Source: Alentia gelatinosa
Lineage: Eukaryota > Annelida > Polychaeta > Phyllodocida > Polynoidae
Assembly (NCBI GenBank): GCA_950022655.1
Contig: OX465581.1
Location: 27,127,300-27,191,299, forward strand
DNA: 64,000 bases
Reading direction: 5' to 3'
The notes beneath the pieces are model-generated. The model was not told the DNA's origin. It saw nothing but the letters and a program-made list of their open reading frames with translations, and did not search any database. Shown here one piece after another: positions 48,111-60,880 of this stretch; positions within the stretch are counted from its first letter, which is position 1, and the number at the start of each line of letters is the position of its first letter. The translations under genes and the position numbers were made by a program.

Positions 48111-48183
48111 ACACGATACAACCAAGGCATAAGTGCATTTATCTCACCCCTGGTACAAGTTTAGCCATGGGAATAACATTAAA

Positions 48184-48310
48184 AGAATATACTTAGCAAT
48201 CACCCTGGTAAAGTGACAATACAACGCCACAGCCGTGGCGTAGTGAATTTACTAAGTATATTCTGATTATTCTGAACTACGAATTTATAACGAATGCTAA
48301 ATTCGTAGTT
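48184..48310. repeat. Cluster of short inverted repeats at a LINE 5' boundary
   Basis: AGAATATACTTAG (48184-48196) pairs perfectly with CTAAGTATATTCT (48252-48264); between them is the hairpin ACGCCAC/GTGGCGT. Next to it AACTACGAATTT (48275-48286) pairs with AAATTCGTAGTT (48299-48310). The LINE frame is already open across the right half of this cluster. Confidence 0.7.
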
Positions 48311-50563
48311 GAGAGGGGTACACTGGACGTTAAACCTAGTGACCATTTCGTAGTTTTTGCGACAAAAAAGAAAATGAGAAATGTGTTTAAAGAAAAAAGC
48401 GGTATATCACGAAGTTACTCAAACTTCAATCAAATGGAATTAGATAAGCGTCTAGGAGAGGATCTACGATTAGCAAGAATATATAACGACAACAGCAGCA
48501 CCTTATGGGACTGCTGGTCCAATACAACTATGAAATACCTAGATGAGGTAGCCCCCTTCCAGGAGAGGAAAATATTATTTGTAGATGTACCTTGGTTCTC
48601 ACGAACTCTGAAAAGAACGATAGCTAAAAAACGAAAGATATGTCGCATGTTATTCAAACAAAGGATAAACCCCAATAGGTCGATAATGCTTGCTGAATTG
48701 AGAAGTCTAGATAGGAATGTTAGGAAACTGTTAGTTACAGATAAGAAGGAGTATATTAGGGAACAATTAACAAGACACGAGAAAGACCCGCAGAAATATT
48801 GGAGAGAGGTTAGCAAGATAACTAAACCACAGGGTGAGAATGTATTTACATGCTTTAAAACATCAACAAATAAATTACTAGATTTAGAAGATTGTGCAGA
48901 ACATGTCAACGACTACTTTAGTGGTATAGGGGAGAAACTTAATAATGCACTCCCAACTGACTGTTTTTTACAATATGTTAATAGACAGAATGAAGACGGT
49001 TTTGTGTTAAAGTGTATTAACAAAACAGAGATTCTGAAGCTTATACGGCAAATAAAGGTATATAAATCATCAGGTATTTACGGTCTAAAATGTGAAGTAA
49101 TGCAAACCTCCATGATTAATGGCCTAGATATATACATGCATATTCTAGAGACATCTCTTGGAAATGGCTGTTTCCCACAGCGATGGAAGGAAGGGAGGAT
49201 CGCACCGCTGCCCAAGCAGGGGGATCTACAGCAAATATCTAACTGGAGACCTGTGTGTGTACTACCCGTTCCAGGCAAGGTATTGGAGCGGGTTGTACAC
49301 ACACAGCTATATAACTATTTGGAAAGCATAGGGTACTTTAATTGCAATCAATTCGGATTTCGTAAATTAAGAGGCACCGGAAGTGCTGTGTTTAACTTAG
49401 TTCAATATTTGTCTGAAGCTGAAAACGAAAACAAAATTACATTAGCCCTCTACGTAGATATAAAGAAGGCATTTGACTGTGTCGATCATGCGATTCTTCT
49501 CCACAAGCTGAGGGAGACAGGCATTGCCCCGGTTGTGATAAGGTGGTTCAAATCATATCTATGCAATCGAAAGTGTTACACCATGTACGGCGGCGAATCG
49601 TCAAATATGAAGGATGTTAAATATGGGGTCCCACAAGGATCCATTCTGGGCCCGTTGTTATTTCTTGTATATGTTAATGATTTGTTAAAAGATGACGATA
49701 TAGTAGACTATTTTATGTACGCAGATGATTTGGTTGTTCTGTCTAGTGATAATGAAGTAGGGGTTGCAGAGGATAAGCTACAAGTAACTATCAAGAAATT
49801 AGAAAATTGGTATACGGCAAATCGCTTGTCTATAAATGTAAGAAAAACTAGGGTAGTGTACCATGGCTCTGCCAGAAAATTACGACAAAGTCAAAAAGGG
49901 GTTTTGAAAATGAATATGGAAATTATTGAGGTTAGTAAAGATATGGTATACCTAGGAGCGGTAATCGATCAAACTCTCACATTTGAGAAACATACTGATC
50001 TATTGACAAGAAAGATTAACGACAAGCTAGCAATTTTCTGTAAAATTAGGAAGTTCTTCGACAAAGAAACAGCACTAAAGATTGTTAAAACATGTGTATT
50101 ACCTTTAACTGACCATTGCTCCTTCCTATTGGAAGGTACACCGTTAAAAAATCAGAGGAAATTAGACAAATGTTTTCTACGGGCGTTACGTATAGCAATA
50201 GGAAGGGAAGCGTTTCAAGAAGGAAAGTACATAAGCAACTCAACCCTATTACAGAAATGCGGAGTATCCGATCCAAGGGAACGTAGGTTAATGTTATTAT
50301 TAGGAATAATTAAGGGTCTCCATCGTATCTGGAAAATACAAATTGACAGGGGTGGTCTGGGAGTCATTACTAGGGCCAATATTAAAGAGAACATGATCAT
50401 AGTAAAGCCAAAAACTGAGAAATTTCGTAAATCCTCAATATACCAGGGTTGCAAAATTTGGAACTCATTGGATAAAGAGACACAACTATCAGATTCCAAG
50501 GTCATTTTTAAAGGAGAAGTAATGAAGGAAATTAATGAATTATTGCTGAGTAATAAATAAAGG
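48212..50563 (+). CDS. LINE ORF2-like protein: endonuclease tail, linker and full RT
   Basis: This is the reverse transcriptase of a non-LTR (CR1/Jockey-like) retrotransposon that copies element RNA at nicked chromosomal DNA. The frame from the first ATG (48374) has 728 codons and is intact. The same frame is open back to 48212, where KPSDHFVVF resembles the SDH box that ends an APE-type endonuclease, so the true start was lost by 5' truncation. Then follow the linker (YSNFN, DVPWFSRTLKRTI, KKEYIREQL), NWRPVCVLPVPGKVLERVV, NQFGFRKLRGT, YVDIKKAFDCVDH (catalytic Asp, residue 362), YGVPQGSILGPLLFLVYVNDL, MYADDLVVLS (Asp 451 and 452), TRVVYHG, VYLGAVIDQTLTF, LPLTDHCSFLL and KIWNSLDK. All catalytic Asp residues are present. 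Without the endonuclease the copy cannot move alone, but it appears recent. Confidence 0.9.
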
Positions 50564-50868
50564 TCTTAAGTTATAATATAAAGTTAGCATCTTTGTCAGT
50601 GGAAAAGTTTCTGATTGGAGTGAGGAAAAAGATGGTTATAATTAAGGATCATGATTGAATGTGAAGATCTGTTAACCTGTCTAACGCTAAGATATAATGA
50701 TATAGAATATGAAATGTAACCATTGTATGGAACCTATATAGTGCTATGGTCGTGTAACTTTATAATGGTGGTGGGTATGTAATCTGTCTATTGTGTAAAA
50801 TGTTGGAGTTTTGTTAAAAGGATTGTGTGGAAGAACGATGCATGTATCATCGAACACAGTTTGGATCA

Positions 50869-50899
<31 letters not shown>
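50564..50899 (+). mobile_element. LINE 3' UTR and poly-A tail
   Basis: About 300 bp of AT-rich 3' UTR ends in GGATCAATAAA and a 29-nt pure A run (50871-50899). A long uninterrupted tail points to a young insertion. The sequence after the tail (TGATATTCAATGCC) was not found at the 5' side, so no target duplication could be shown. Confidence 0.9.
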
Positions 50900-50901
<2 letters not shown>

Positions 50902-50936
50902 ATATTCAATGCCATTGAGAGGGGTAAGATAAATCT

Positions 50937-51067
50937 AAAACCGCACTTGAATCGTAAAATAGACAATACTCCACTCGTTTGGCTGTGCCATAATCGTCAC
51001 TCGGCTTCGCATCGATGACGATTGCGGCCCAGCCAAACTTGTGGGGTATTGTGTATTTTGTGGTTTT
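50937..51067. mobile_element. Foldback F3 with GGCTTCGC loop
   Basis: Arms of about 60 bp at 50937-50999 and 51016-51067: AAAACCGCACTTG..., GTTTGGCTGTGCC and AATCGTCA pair with TGACGATT, GGCCCAGCCAAAC and TTTTGTGGTTTT. The loop is CTCGGCTTCGCATCGA (51000-51015), nearly identical to the loop of F2 and similar to that of F1. It starts 38 bases after the LINE poly-A tail. Confidence 0.8.
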
Positions 51068-54000
51068 TTTCATTTTTAGATATACACCATAATTCAGGAA
51101 ATATTGCATCAATAATTCTTAATAGTACACATAGAATTTTTGTTTACAGGCCCTAAAAGCTCCAGATGTTCAAATTCAAACTGCGAAAGTATTGATTTGA
51201 GACACTTAAACCTAATGAAAAAAATCACCAAATTCCCAGGGCATATGGGCACATGTATCTTCAATCTAATTCCAGAATTTAATAATTGTACTATGTCTCC
51301 ATTTGTAGGTGATTGTAGTATGTCGCCATTTCCTGACTTTCAAAAAAATTAATCGGATGGTGAAAAGCTGTTTTAAATACGTATCCTCTCATTAAATACG
51401 ATCAAAACTCAATGAATAGACACTCAGTGTGACCTATGTGCAAAGTGCACCCTTTTCCGTCGTTACATCTGAGATGGGTAGGCGATGGCCGCATAGATTG
51501 GTACCACAAAACAGGTGGGTAGTAGGCAGGGTGCAGGTAGCGTGTAGCTATAGTTTTACCTGTGCAGATAGGGGCCCACCTCAAATGCCATTTTCGATTG
51601 GGTATACTCACGCAGCCGCCGGGGGCGTTTTAACAGAGGCGGGGGCAGGGCCCTCTCGTGCGGCACTCAGATAACATCTCTACCAACCTCGCCCTCCACT
51701 GCGGCAAACGGTTCGGGAAAACTTTTAACAAATTAGTTTTTCCTGGTTGCCACCATCGGCACACACCACAGCGGTGCCTACAGGCGAAACAACCCCGGGG
51801 TCTTTTAGTCGGCCGGAGTGAATGTGCACTGCGGTTAAGATAAATGTTTTATAGAGGCATTCTTACAATGGACTGTTTGATATCACAGCGGAAGACATGG
51901 TCTTTTTATTGTACTTTTATTCTGAAAATTTCCAATTTCTGATCCCAGTTATTAAAAGATGATTGATCGATGGCACAACAGTAAGATCTACTGATTATGG
52001 CACAATGGTTGCGAACCTTCATTTAGAGTGTCAATTTGCATCTAGAATAGCCACCCGCCAATACCGACATAGGTTCAACAATAGTAGGCTGGTCGTTTAA
52101 TATATGAATATGAGAGGTAGAAATCTTAGATATGAATATGCTGGTTGGAATGATAGAAAATGACACGTTGCCTATTGCTAAGGCAATTCTGAGTGTTATA
52201 TGAAAAGAGAATTGTGAGATGACAGTGGGATATATAGTCGGGCAATGGCAGAATGATTTTGTGTAAAATTTGAATCGATAGAAACCAATGAATACACAAA
52301 GTATAAATAGAGAATCCCCATGAAAATAACCAGGCTCAAAGGTCTTGATAAACATAGAAATACAATTCTGTTCAACAAATACATGTGGTCTTCTAATAGG
52401 AAACGATAACAATACTGCTGACGAAGAACGTTTATTTCTGGAGATGCTCTAGGCAATTGCATTCACGAACTGCATTAAGAAGATTCCTAGATTTTCTATC
52501 TTTTGGAGAACTATGAAACATGTGTCTGTTGCCTGATTAATCCATGAGACTTGTAGGTTTGTATTTAGTAGTTATATTTGCCATTTCCAAATCTTACGCA
52601 ACCTGATTTCTTTAGCTTTCTCCATATTTTCTATGTGATTTTTGTCTTTCCTCCATTGCATCATGGGTACAGAGAATGACACGCATAAACCGGATGCATT
52701 TTTTTTACCCTAAACGAAATACAGTATAAAGGCAATATTGTAAAGAAGAGTAGGAGTCGAAATCTAAGGACCCTATAGTGGGTCCATCAGATAGTAGTAA
52801 TGTTAAAACCATCCAATTTGTTATGATGTGGAGCAGTTCCATAGCATTGCGATTATTGTAAATTCATTGCTCTGTCGGTCATAATCCTCTTCACCATCGG
52901 TAGTTTATAGTATTATCCCCAGTCCCGTTCGATGTGATTATGTCTACAGTTGACTGTAGTTTCTCTTGTCGCCTAATTAGGTGCACGTCACTACGCATAG
53001 CATGTTGATGGGCTTCTAGATAGCTTCATTTAGCACCGACATATTACATGTCACCTGTAACACATTACTCTACAAAGATCAATTGACAACATCGGTTTGG
53101 TCGTCTATATTCCTGTGTAAATAAGTAATTATCCCATCCCTACCAAGTGTCTATCTATTTATGAAATTCCCAAAGGAATATAACCCAAAAGCAACCGCTA
53201 TTATGACTCTTGTACATTGGCACTCTGTAGAAACAATGCTCAGACCTGCTTACATAGATTAGGCCCAACTAGGTTCTCAATCAATGGAAGCTCTTAGAGT
53301 CATTCATCACTGGAGAAACAAATAGGATCAGTAGAGGCACGAAGGTACGGGGAGGGGGAGGGTCACGCCTCCACTGGATTCTTCCCTGAACTGTATAGCC
53401 CTGATAGTGCATTTTAAGTGGGGTCCCTGGTATTGGCAATGATATTAGTCGACTGATAGATTATCGGCTAACCGTATCGAGGTGACATGCCCTGTTCGTG
53501 AGCCGCGATCATACATTTATGAAAGATTCACGGGGTGGCGAGCCTCATGTGTAATCAGCGTTAAGCGGGACCTCGGGTCTGCCCCGCGAGAATGGATGTG
53601 GCTGGCGAACCTGATAGAGTGATACCCCCTGACCCACCACGGGAACCGGGATTAATGACAGTCTCTTTACGTCTCCACTTTCATCCATCATATTACAGCA
53701 CCTCTACAATTAAAGTCATGGTCTTCTCGGTTACAGTTTAGCCCGGGAAAACAGGAGCTATGATTCTGTACATATTTACGTGTCCAATGATATCAGCAGT
53801 AGATTGAAATATCGCACTTATCCTACATAAAATATTGGAAAACTGAGTACAGTATACTTGTGTAAAAAATAAGATACTACTATAAAATAACCTAAGATAA
53901 ACTTATAGATAGTCCATATTTTTATTTTGCTATTTTATATGTATGTATGTATAAGGTCTATTGGATGTCTGACCCCTACCTTAATCCTCCTAAATCAGTT

Positions 54001-56460
54001 TATGGCTTCAACAAGAAAAGCAGATGCGAATTGGAATTTGACACTTGATTGGAATTTAAGAACTACTCAGGTTTCTTCCTATCTTATTTTGCTCTGTATT
54101 GAAAGGGGGAAATATTGTCGGTTTCTTTCATTTCAAGTCGGGATATCTATTTATGGATATCCTCTCCATAAGGATCCTGTGATGGCCCATGGTCAGCTAG
54201 TCAATGCAGGTAAGTACACTGCGGTCAACATTAGTGATAACCTCGTTCTGACTGAGTTTCACTGATACTCATTAAAACACCGAGCCTTAGTTACTCACCA
54301 AAACAAGTCTTTTTTACTTCTCTGTTTCACCTTACCCAGGGTTCCATCAATTGAGGATTCTAGGCCCCTTAGCAATTTTCTCCTTCCTGCCTTTTTTCAC
54401 CAAACCCCCTCCACCCCGCCCCCACGTGATGACAGCAGAAACTGCGATAAAGTCCCTCCTTCTCTTACTGCACGTTGCATCCCGGCAATAGCCCAGGAGG
54501 CATTGAAGGGGTGCAAGTGATGCTGATCGTGGTCACGCTCAGAGATGAAACGGAGAGCAGCCGTTTTCAACCCGACAGCAATTCATCAGGAGCAGCTCAG
54601 AGCGGCTCGCCTACAAAGACGAGCGGATGAGCTGCTCCGACGAGGCCGGCGTGACACCAAGTCAATTACGGGAACTGCGTCAAGCGGCCCACGTCTTTTG
54701 TCTCCTGCCCCGCGATGCTCGTTGCCTCCCGGAGAGGTCAGTGAGCAGCTCACAGCCCCGGGCCCCATGTGCATTCTTCTCTCGTGAACCTCAGTTGTGG
54801 GTAAATCCTCTGCACAGTTTGTCTGCACTGGTTTTCTTTCGGAGGTTGGCTGAGTAAAAAGAAGAGACCTCACGTTATCTGGATATCTTTGAGCGAGTTA
54901 GCGGTTATCTCGGGCGACTCCCTCAATGATATTTCAGTTTCTAGGACTATTGAATAGGGCTAAAATTACGCTATTTATTTAGAAAAGGTTGCCAGAATTA
55001 ATCTGAATGCCGTCCACCGAAAGTCTGTGAGTATCTGTTCCTTTCTGAAAGGTTTTCGATTTCTGCGAGAGCACCTGGCTGAATCTCTTTATATTTGAGT
55101 ACTCTGTAATGGATTTCTTTGCAACCTCCTCATTTGTTCGGATTTTTTGTTCATATGCTAGCAGGTAATAGGCTAGTGATAAAGAAACATAGACATGATG
55201 ATGCACGGTGATAAGTTGATACATCTCCGAATTACAGCAGGTTTTAAGGGTTTTCCATATCAATAACGACGAGAATTCAAAGCTGGGGTAAAACAATAAG
55301 TTTTGATTATACCATAATTTTCTCGTAATCACTCCCATGTGGAGCTAGGAGGGCCCATTTTCACCCCAGGACTCATATTATACACTCACGCTATCCAGAA
55401 ACCTAATGTACGATCTCACCTCAACCTTTACAGTACTTCCGTCTTCCTACTCATAGCTATTACTGCATTATATTCATCTTTACCCACCCACCACCAAAAC
55501 ATTTTAACATATCTGTAACAACTGTTGCCCATTGTAGGGGTATTTATCTTATTGTTAATGTATGTATCATTATTAATATAATAAGTAAATATCATGTTTT
55601 ATCTATCTACGAAGTCTACCCATTATCAATATGATAGATGTCACTGTTTCCCTCTTATCTAGTCTATGGGGGGATAAAATGATGATAGATTAGTAAAGTT
55701 AAGAATCCACGTTATAGTCGATGTACTCGACCGATGAGTCTGAAATTAAACTAATAATCCTGTTCTGTCTATTCCTTGTTATTCTGCGCTCGTCCACTTA
55801 TTTTTATATCATGGACCTACTGAAAATATACTCACTTATTGACACATTCAGTAGCTCCAGACCACAAAATCTACATGGTGGTGGCTGGATGACACGCTAC
55901 TCTAGATATGGTGCCTCTTTTATCTACAGTGCTGTTACTCTGAAACGATATCCAAAATGACAATTTATAATCAGACTTCACATTTTGATCCATGTTATAG
56001 TACTGATCATTCATTTGTCCCCATTGAAAATGTATGGGGCCAGCGTAAACTACAACCCATTGTTTCTATACCAGAAACCATAACCATTGTTTATGCGAAG
56101 GAGAATAAGAAACAGAATCTGTAACCATTTCATCTAAAGTGCCACATATATGTCTTTTTCACCATTTAATGGGTTTCATTTGATCTCATCTATATGAACG
56201 AAGAAATCTATTATTTATAATTAGGAGAAAGGGCTGACCAATTCTCTATCCTACAATACTGGCCAGAGGAGAAAGACCACAAGAAAAATACCTATTATAC
56301 CTTACCTGATGGAGTCGAAACCACGAGGAAAGAGAGGACTGGAGTCACACGAGAATAAATATCGCAACAAAGAAAAGTAGAAAAGCTTGAACAGTTCAAA
56401 AGTTCCTGTTTGACTAGAAATAGATACATAAAGGGGATTGCCTCATAAAGACAGACACAT
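51068..56460. other. No gene recognised; GC-rich islands
   Basis: GC-rich patches lie at about 51470-51840, 53340-53640 and 54410-54860. In the last, overlapping frames occur on both strands (54545-54787 plus, alanine/arginine-rich; 54627-54857 plus; 54586-54873 minus); none has a known domain. The minus-strand frame 52023-52412 is long for AT-rich DNA but unrecognised. The rest is AT-rich without transposon ends. Confidence 0.3.
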
Positions 56461-57138
56461 AAAGAATACCCAATATATTTCTGGGAAGCCATAACAAGAT
56501 GGCTGAAAAATGTCCTTAGTGACAACTTCTTAAAGATTACTAAAAAAGAGGTTATATTTGGAAGATATGGTGTTGCCTCCTCAACCAGGATGGTCAATTA
56601 TGTAATTTTACAAGCTAAATCCTTTGTGCATCGGCAGAAATTATTTTATGCAAATGACTTGGATATTATGGCTTTCATGGTGGAACTGAAGAGGAAATTA
56701 GAGATAGAGAAATATGCATATATGAAGGAAGGTCGCATGCATAAATTTAAGTATTTAGCTCAACTGTGGGAGACAATCCAATAGGGGGGAGTGTGGACCT
56801 TTGGGGGGTAGGCAGAACTAACTGCAAATACTGTTTTGATGTGTCTGTCATATTGTCTTGTTATGTTTTGTCCTGTATGAAATTTTTTTTTTTTTTTTAA
56901 ATGGGGAGAAGAAATAATATTCCATGGGTGAGATGTGACACATGTATTTCGAAAATCTGTAGAAACAGGGTAGATTAATTTACCAGTGCATGACAACCCT
57001 ATATCATTAAGAAATGTATCTGTTTCTTTATGGCTGCTAAAATACTTGTGTGTATATATCCTGTACAAGTTGAAAATAAAATATTCTCCACAATAAAAAA
57101 AAAAAAAATTTAAATTTAAAAAAAGAATACCCAATATA
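56461..57138 (+). mobile_element. 5'-truncated L1-like LINE insertion with 17-bp target duplication
   Basis: The same 17 bp (AAAGAATACCCAATATA) stand at 56461-56477 and 57122-57138. Between them is an insert that starts inside a coding frame and ends with AATAAAATATTCTCC and an A-rich tail (57093-57121). This is a textbook target-primed reverse transcription product: 5' truncation, poly-A at the 3' end and flanking direct repeats. Confidence 0.93.
56479..56784 (+). pseudogene. L1-like ORF2 C-terminus
   Basis: An open frame of 101 codons begins at the insertion edge with FWEAITRWLKN and continues KKEVIFGRYG, VILQAKSFVHRQKLF, FMVELKRKLEIEKYA to a stop at 56782-56784. The pattern F-W...(20 residues)...E-V-I-F-G...L.AK.F.h+.K......F...LK..LEIEK is typical of the extreme C-terminus of L1/Tx1-type ORF2 proteins. 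Only the tail of the protein is present; the RT and endonuclease are lost. The frame is intact to its own stop, so the insertion is not very old. Confidence 0.7.
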
Positions 57139-58513
57139 GATTGCTGCATAAATGGTACATTAGTATAACAGATCGAGAGCCCACCTGACAAAACCAGCGG
57201 GAACATTCTAGACTAATCAGAGGCAGCCTTATTCCCGACTTAGGGGCCTCGACAAATCAACATAATCCATTTCAGGCTAGGTCAGAGGGCGCACTCTACT
57301 TGAACGCAGCCTGGCCCCGTTGTCACAATAGCTTTGTCGTAAGCGGTAGGTGGTGGTTTATTACAAATAGCCGCGTAAATATGAATTCACTACTCTGGGA
57401 CATTCCCTTGCACCCCATTGGAAAAAGATACAGAGACCAGTATAATTCTGTTCAATTGGTGTTCAAAATGAAAAGCTGGAAGAAAGTGAGCAATATTTGC
57501 TAATTTCTGACCATTTTAGGTCTCAACTGCGGTCAAGATCATTTAGAATAACTGAAAGTGCGGGAGCTTCCATGGGCTTCGCCCCTTAGGCCCCCACCTA
57601 GGATACTATTCCTGGATCCCATTGAGGGCCTAAGCAGCGAAGAAATTCCAATTTTCCAGTTCCAAGCCTACATCTTCCAAGTATTTCAGTATATGATTGA
57701 ATTGAAGAGAACGAAATCATAAACCGCAAAAGTAGGATTGCCATTTTCCAAAGTTACACAGGCATACAAGTTATGGTAGTCATAAACATGAATTCTGTCA
57801 GAGCCTTTAAACACTTATTTTCTTCAAAGATCTCTGGATAAATCAGGCATGAGAATCCCACACCAATCAGCACGTTTCGTTGGTTTTTCCAACGAGTATA
57901 GAGAACGAGAGCCTTTTTGAGAAAGGTTTAAGTCTTTTGAGAAAATCTTCTTCGGGTCTATACCCCAGTCCATATCGCAATTTCTTTTTTACTTGTGAAG
58001 ATCTCCATCATTGAATTCTATGAGGGACATTTACGCTAGGACATGAGGGATGATGCGAGGATGTATTCTTAAAATCCGTATCATTCACCTCACCATAATT
58101 AGATTACCATACCTATACCAGTATTTCCAACACTTGCTAACCTATTCAGGAGAGTCCCATCCCACACATTGTGCCTCTGCCCCTCACATTACTACACGCG
58201 TTGCTATAGATACCAGAAGTAAAATAAAACTTCTGCTTAGCAGCAGTATTCCAGGTTCGGAATTATTTGTCTAGATATTAATTAGCCGTGATTTCCTGAT
58301 AGAATACTCATTACGCCTATCTGATAGGAATGTCCCTTTTTAATGTTATGACATTGTCCGGACATAAAACCACCCAAGCAACAGATCCCTGACAACACGT
58401 TGCTATGTAACAGTCTGATGGTTGTGCTATGAACAATGCAATAATCCTGAATCAAACATCTATGGCATGTTTCAAATGATTTCAGGTTCATATAGCACCT
58501 TGCATGTAATAGT
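57139..58513. other. No gene recognised
   Basis: AT-rich sequence. A short patch near 57560-57630 has repeated GGGCCTAAG/CTTAGGCCC motifs. The 5' boundary of the next LINE is not defined and could lie in the last part. Confidence 0.3.
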
Positions 58514-60880
58514 ATGGATAAACTAGATAGGGTAAAATGTATGAAGAGAAAAGTGAGATCCTCAATCAGAAAGGCAAAGGCCGAATTAGTTGCAGATAAA
58601 CTTGAAGAAAACTCAAATAAGCCGAAGAAATTCTGGGCTGAAATCAATAAATTCATTAAACCACAACAAACAACCAGTCCCCCTGTGTTACGAAATCCAG
58701 AAAACAGTGACTTGGTTATGAAAGATCAGTCTTCCGACTTCCTGAATAACTATTTTGGCACAATAGGGCAGAAGTTAGCCACAAAATTAAATCTGGAAGA
58801 TAGCATGTTTGACTCAAATCTACCCAAATATGATATAACAGAACCCTGCAATTACTTTGAACTGGATAAGGAAGATTTGTATAAATTAATCTCTGAGATA
58901 TCAACGAGTAAAACTTCATGTTTAGAACATGTTAGATCCAGTGTATTGAAGGAGTACCTGATGTTAACTTTAGAAGAACTAGAGTATCTATACCAAAGAA
59001 GTCTAAGTAGTGGCATCTTTCCAGACAATTGGAAGGTAGCGGACGTTACTCCACTGCCAAAAACAGGAGATTTAAAAAGTCCAACCAATTGGAGACCTAT
59101 TTCGTTATTACCAGTGCCAGGTAAATTAGGGGGATGGAAATTTACACAAGATCTTATCCACACATTTAGAAAATAACAACATCTTATCAGAAAATCAATT
59201 TGGTTACCAAAGTAATAGAGGCACTCTGGATGTAATATACAATGTAGTCGAAGGTATCTACAGTGCTTGTGACGTTCAAGAGATAACTTGTGGTGTTTTT
59301 ATCAATCTACGGAAGGCCTTCGACAATGTGCATCATGGGAGATTACTGTGCAAGTTATCGGCACTTGAACTTCCAGGTAATATTGAGAATTGGATTAAAT
59401 TGTACCTTAGTAACCGCAAACAGCACATTAAAATAGGGGAAGTGAAATCAGATTGGACATATGTGGAATATGGTGTGCCACAAGGCTCGGTTCTGGGGCC
59501 TCTCTTATTCATTTTTTATATAAATGATGTGGTGAAAGTGCTAGAAAATGTGAATTGCATCTTATACACTGACGATTTGGTGATGATAGTCTTGGATAGA
59601 AACCCTGGTATAATAATCAACAGACTGCAACACGCATTGAACTCTTTCCACACTTGATGCAAGAACAATATTCTAACATTAAATGCTTCCAAGACTAAGT
59701 ATTGTTGGTTTATGTCTAAAAACAAGAAAAACACAGTTGGTAATTATAACCTAATATATTGGAGAGTCCAAGTTGGACAGAGTGGAATCGTACCAATATC
59801 TCTGAGTACAAATTGATTCCTGTCTTAACTTAGAAGGCAATGCAGACAAATATTGAAAAAAGTATCTCACAAACTTTTTCTTCTGAGTAGAAATAGACAT
59901 TACATGACAGAGCACATTGCTGCAAAAGTATACAAAACAGCATTTTTGCCTATTTTCGATTATGCTTGTATATTACTAGAGGGAGCAAATAAAGCTTTGT
60001 TAGCAAAACTGCAGAGGCTCCAGAACCGAGCTCTAAGGATAGTGGTGGGTGATGCTGCCATGGTGCACACTGTCGAGGCACTCCACACAAGAACAAACAC
60101 TCCTATGTTGGAAAGGAGAAGAGCTGAGCTTACACTGACTGATATGAGGAGAATTTATATTAGAGAGGTTGGGCCTATAAATGACGCAGAAGTGTGCCAA
60201 CAAAGCTTTTTGCAAGGTGAAACTGAATGTGAAGGGGAGGGCAGCGACACTAACAATAACCATGAGACAGATCTTCGCTCCAAGAGATCTTCGCTCCAAG
60301 AGCAAATTATTATCTAAGATGTACAGGCCAAAAACAGAATTTTATAAAAAAATCTCCAAGCTACAGAGGTAAACAACTCTGGAATATGCAAACTGAAGAG
60401 TTGAAGACATGCCAGTCCAAGCTCTCGTTCAAAAATCACCTAAAAACTTTACTAACGATTAAGAGATAATAAACAAAATAAAACATCTATACTCATGTGA
60501 ATTATATAGGCCTTAATAAGCAGTTGGTTGCCCTTCCCAACTTATCTTGTCCTATCTCTCTTCAGCATACCTCCTCACGTCTTTGTGCTTATAAAGGTGT
60601 GCATTATTTAGCGGCAAAACACGATTTTGTATTTGTTAACAATTGATGCGCTACCCAATGTGCATAACTAAGATGATCAATGCAACTAGCAACATTTCGC
60701 TCTATTATTATCATAAGTCTAATACCTATTATACTCATCTCATACTACCTTGTTTATATTTACCAATCCTCGGATTGTGAACAGGAAATCTAGAAAAGTG
60801 TTCCGAAATAGTGGTGGTCACACTTTAAAACCGACTACATTGCCGAATTGTGTCCAATAAATGATATAATAAAAAAAAGT
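58514..60880 (+). pseudogene. LINE ORF2 pseudogene, linker to C-terminus
   Basis: Three frames together cover a LINE RT. Frame 58514-59176 has linker (RKAKAELVADKLEE, KFWAEINKFIKPQ) and NWRPISLLPVPGKL, where a frameshift occurs at about 59120. The next frame reads ENQFGYQSNRGT, GVFINLRKAFDNVHH, YGVPQGSVLGPLLFIFYIND and LYTDDLVMIV up to a stop at 59655-59657. After more stops and a frameshift, 59853-60317 gives RHYMTEHIAAKVYKTA, PIFDYACILLEGANK and ERRRAELTLTDMRR. A final out-of-frame block near 60420-60465 reads FKNHLKTLL. In motif A the catalytic Asp is Asn (INLRKAFD), and the palm box is YTDD rather than YADD. An A-rich end (AATAAAATGATATAATAAAA-like) is near 60860-60880. Inactive. Confidence 0.88.

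Noticed and set aside
48430..50505. Minus-strand frames opposite the LINE RT gene
   Set aside because: Shadow frames of the plus-strand RT coding sequence.
52023..52412. 129-codon minus-strand frame
   Set aside because: No domain, no repeat relation and no consistent membrane or signal pattern; length alone is weak evidence in a 64-kb window.
54545..54873. Candidate exon in a GC-rich island
   Set aside because: Frames of similar length occur in several phases and on both strands, and no homology or splice pattern could be recognised. Kept only as an island worth checking.
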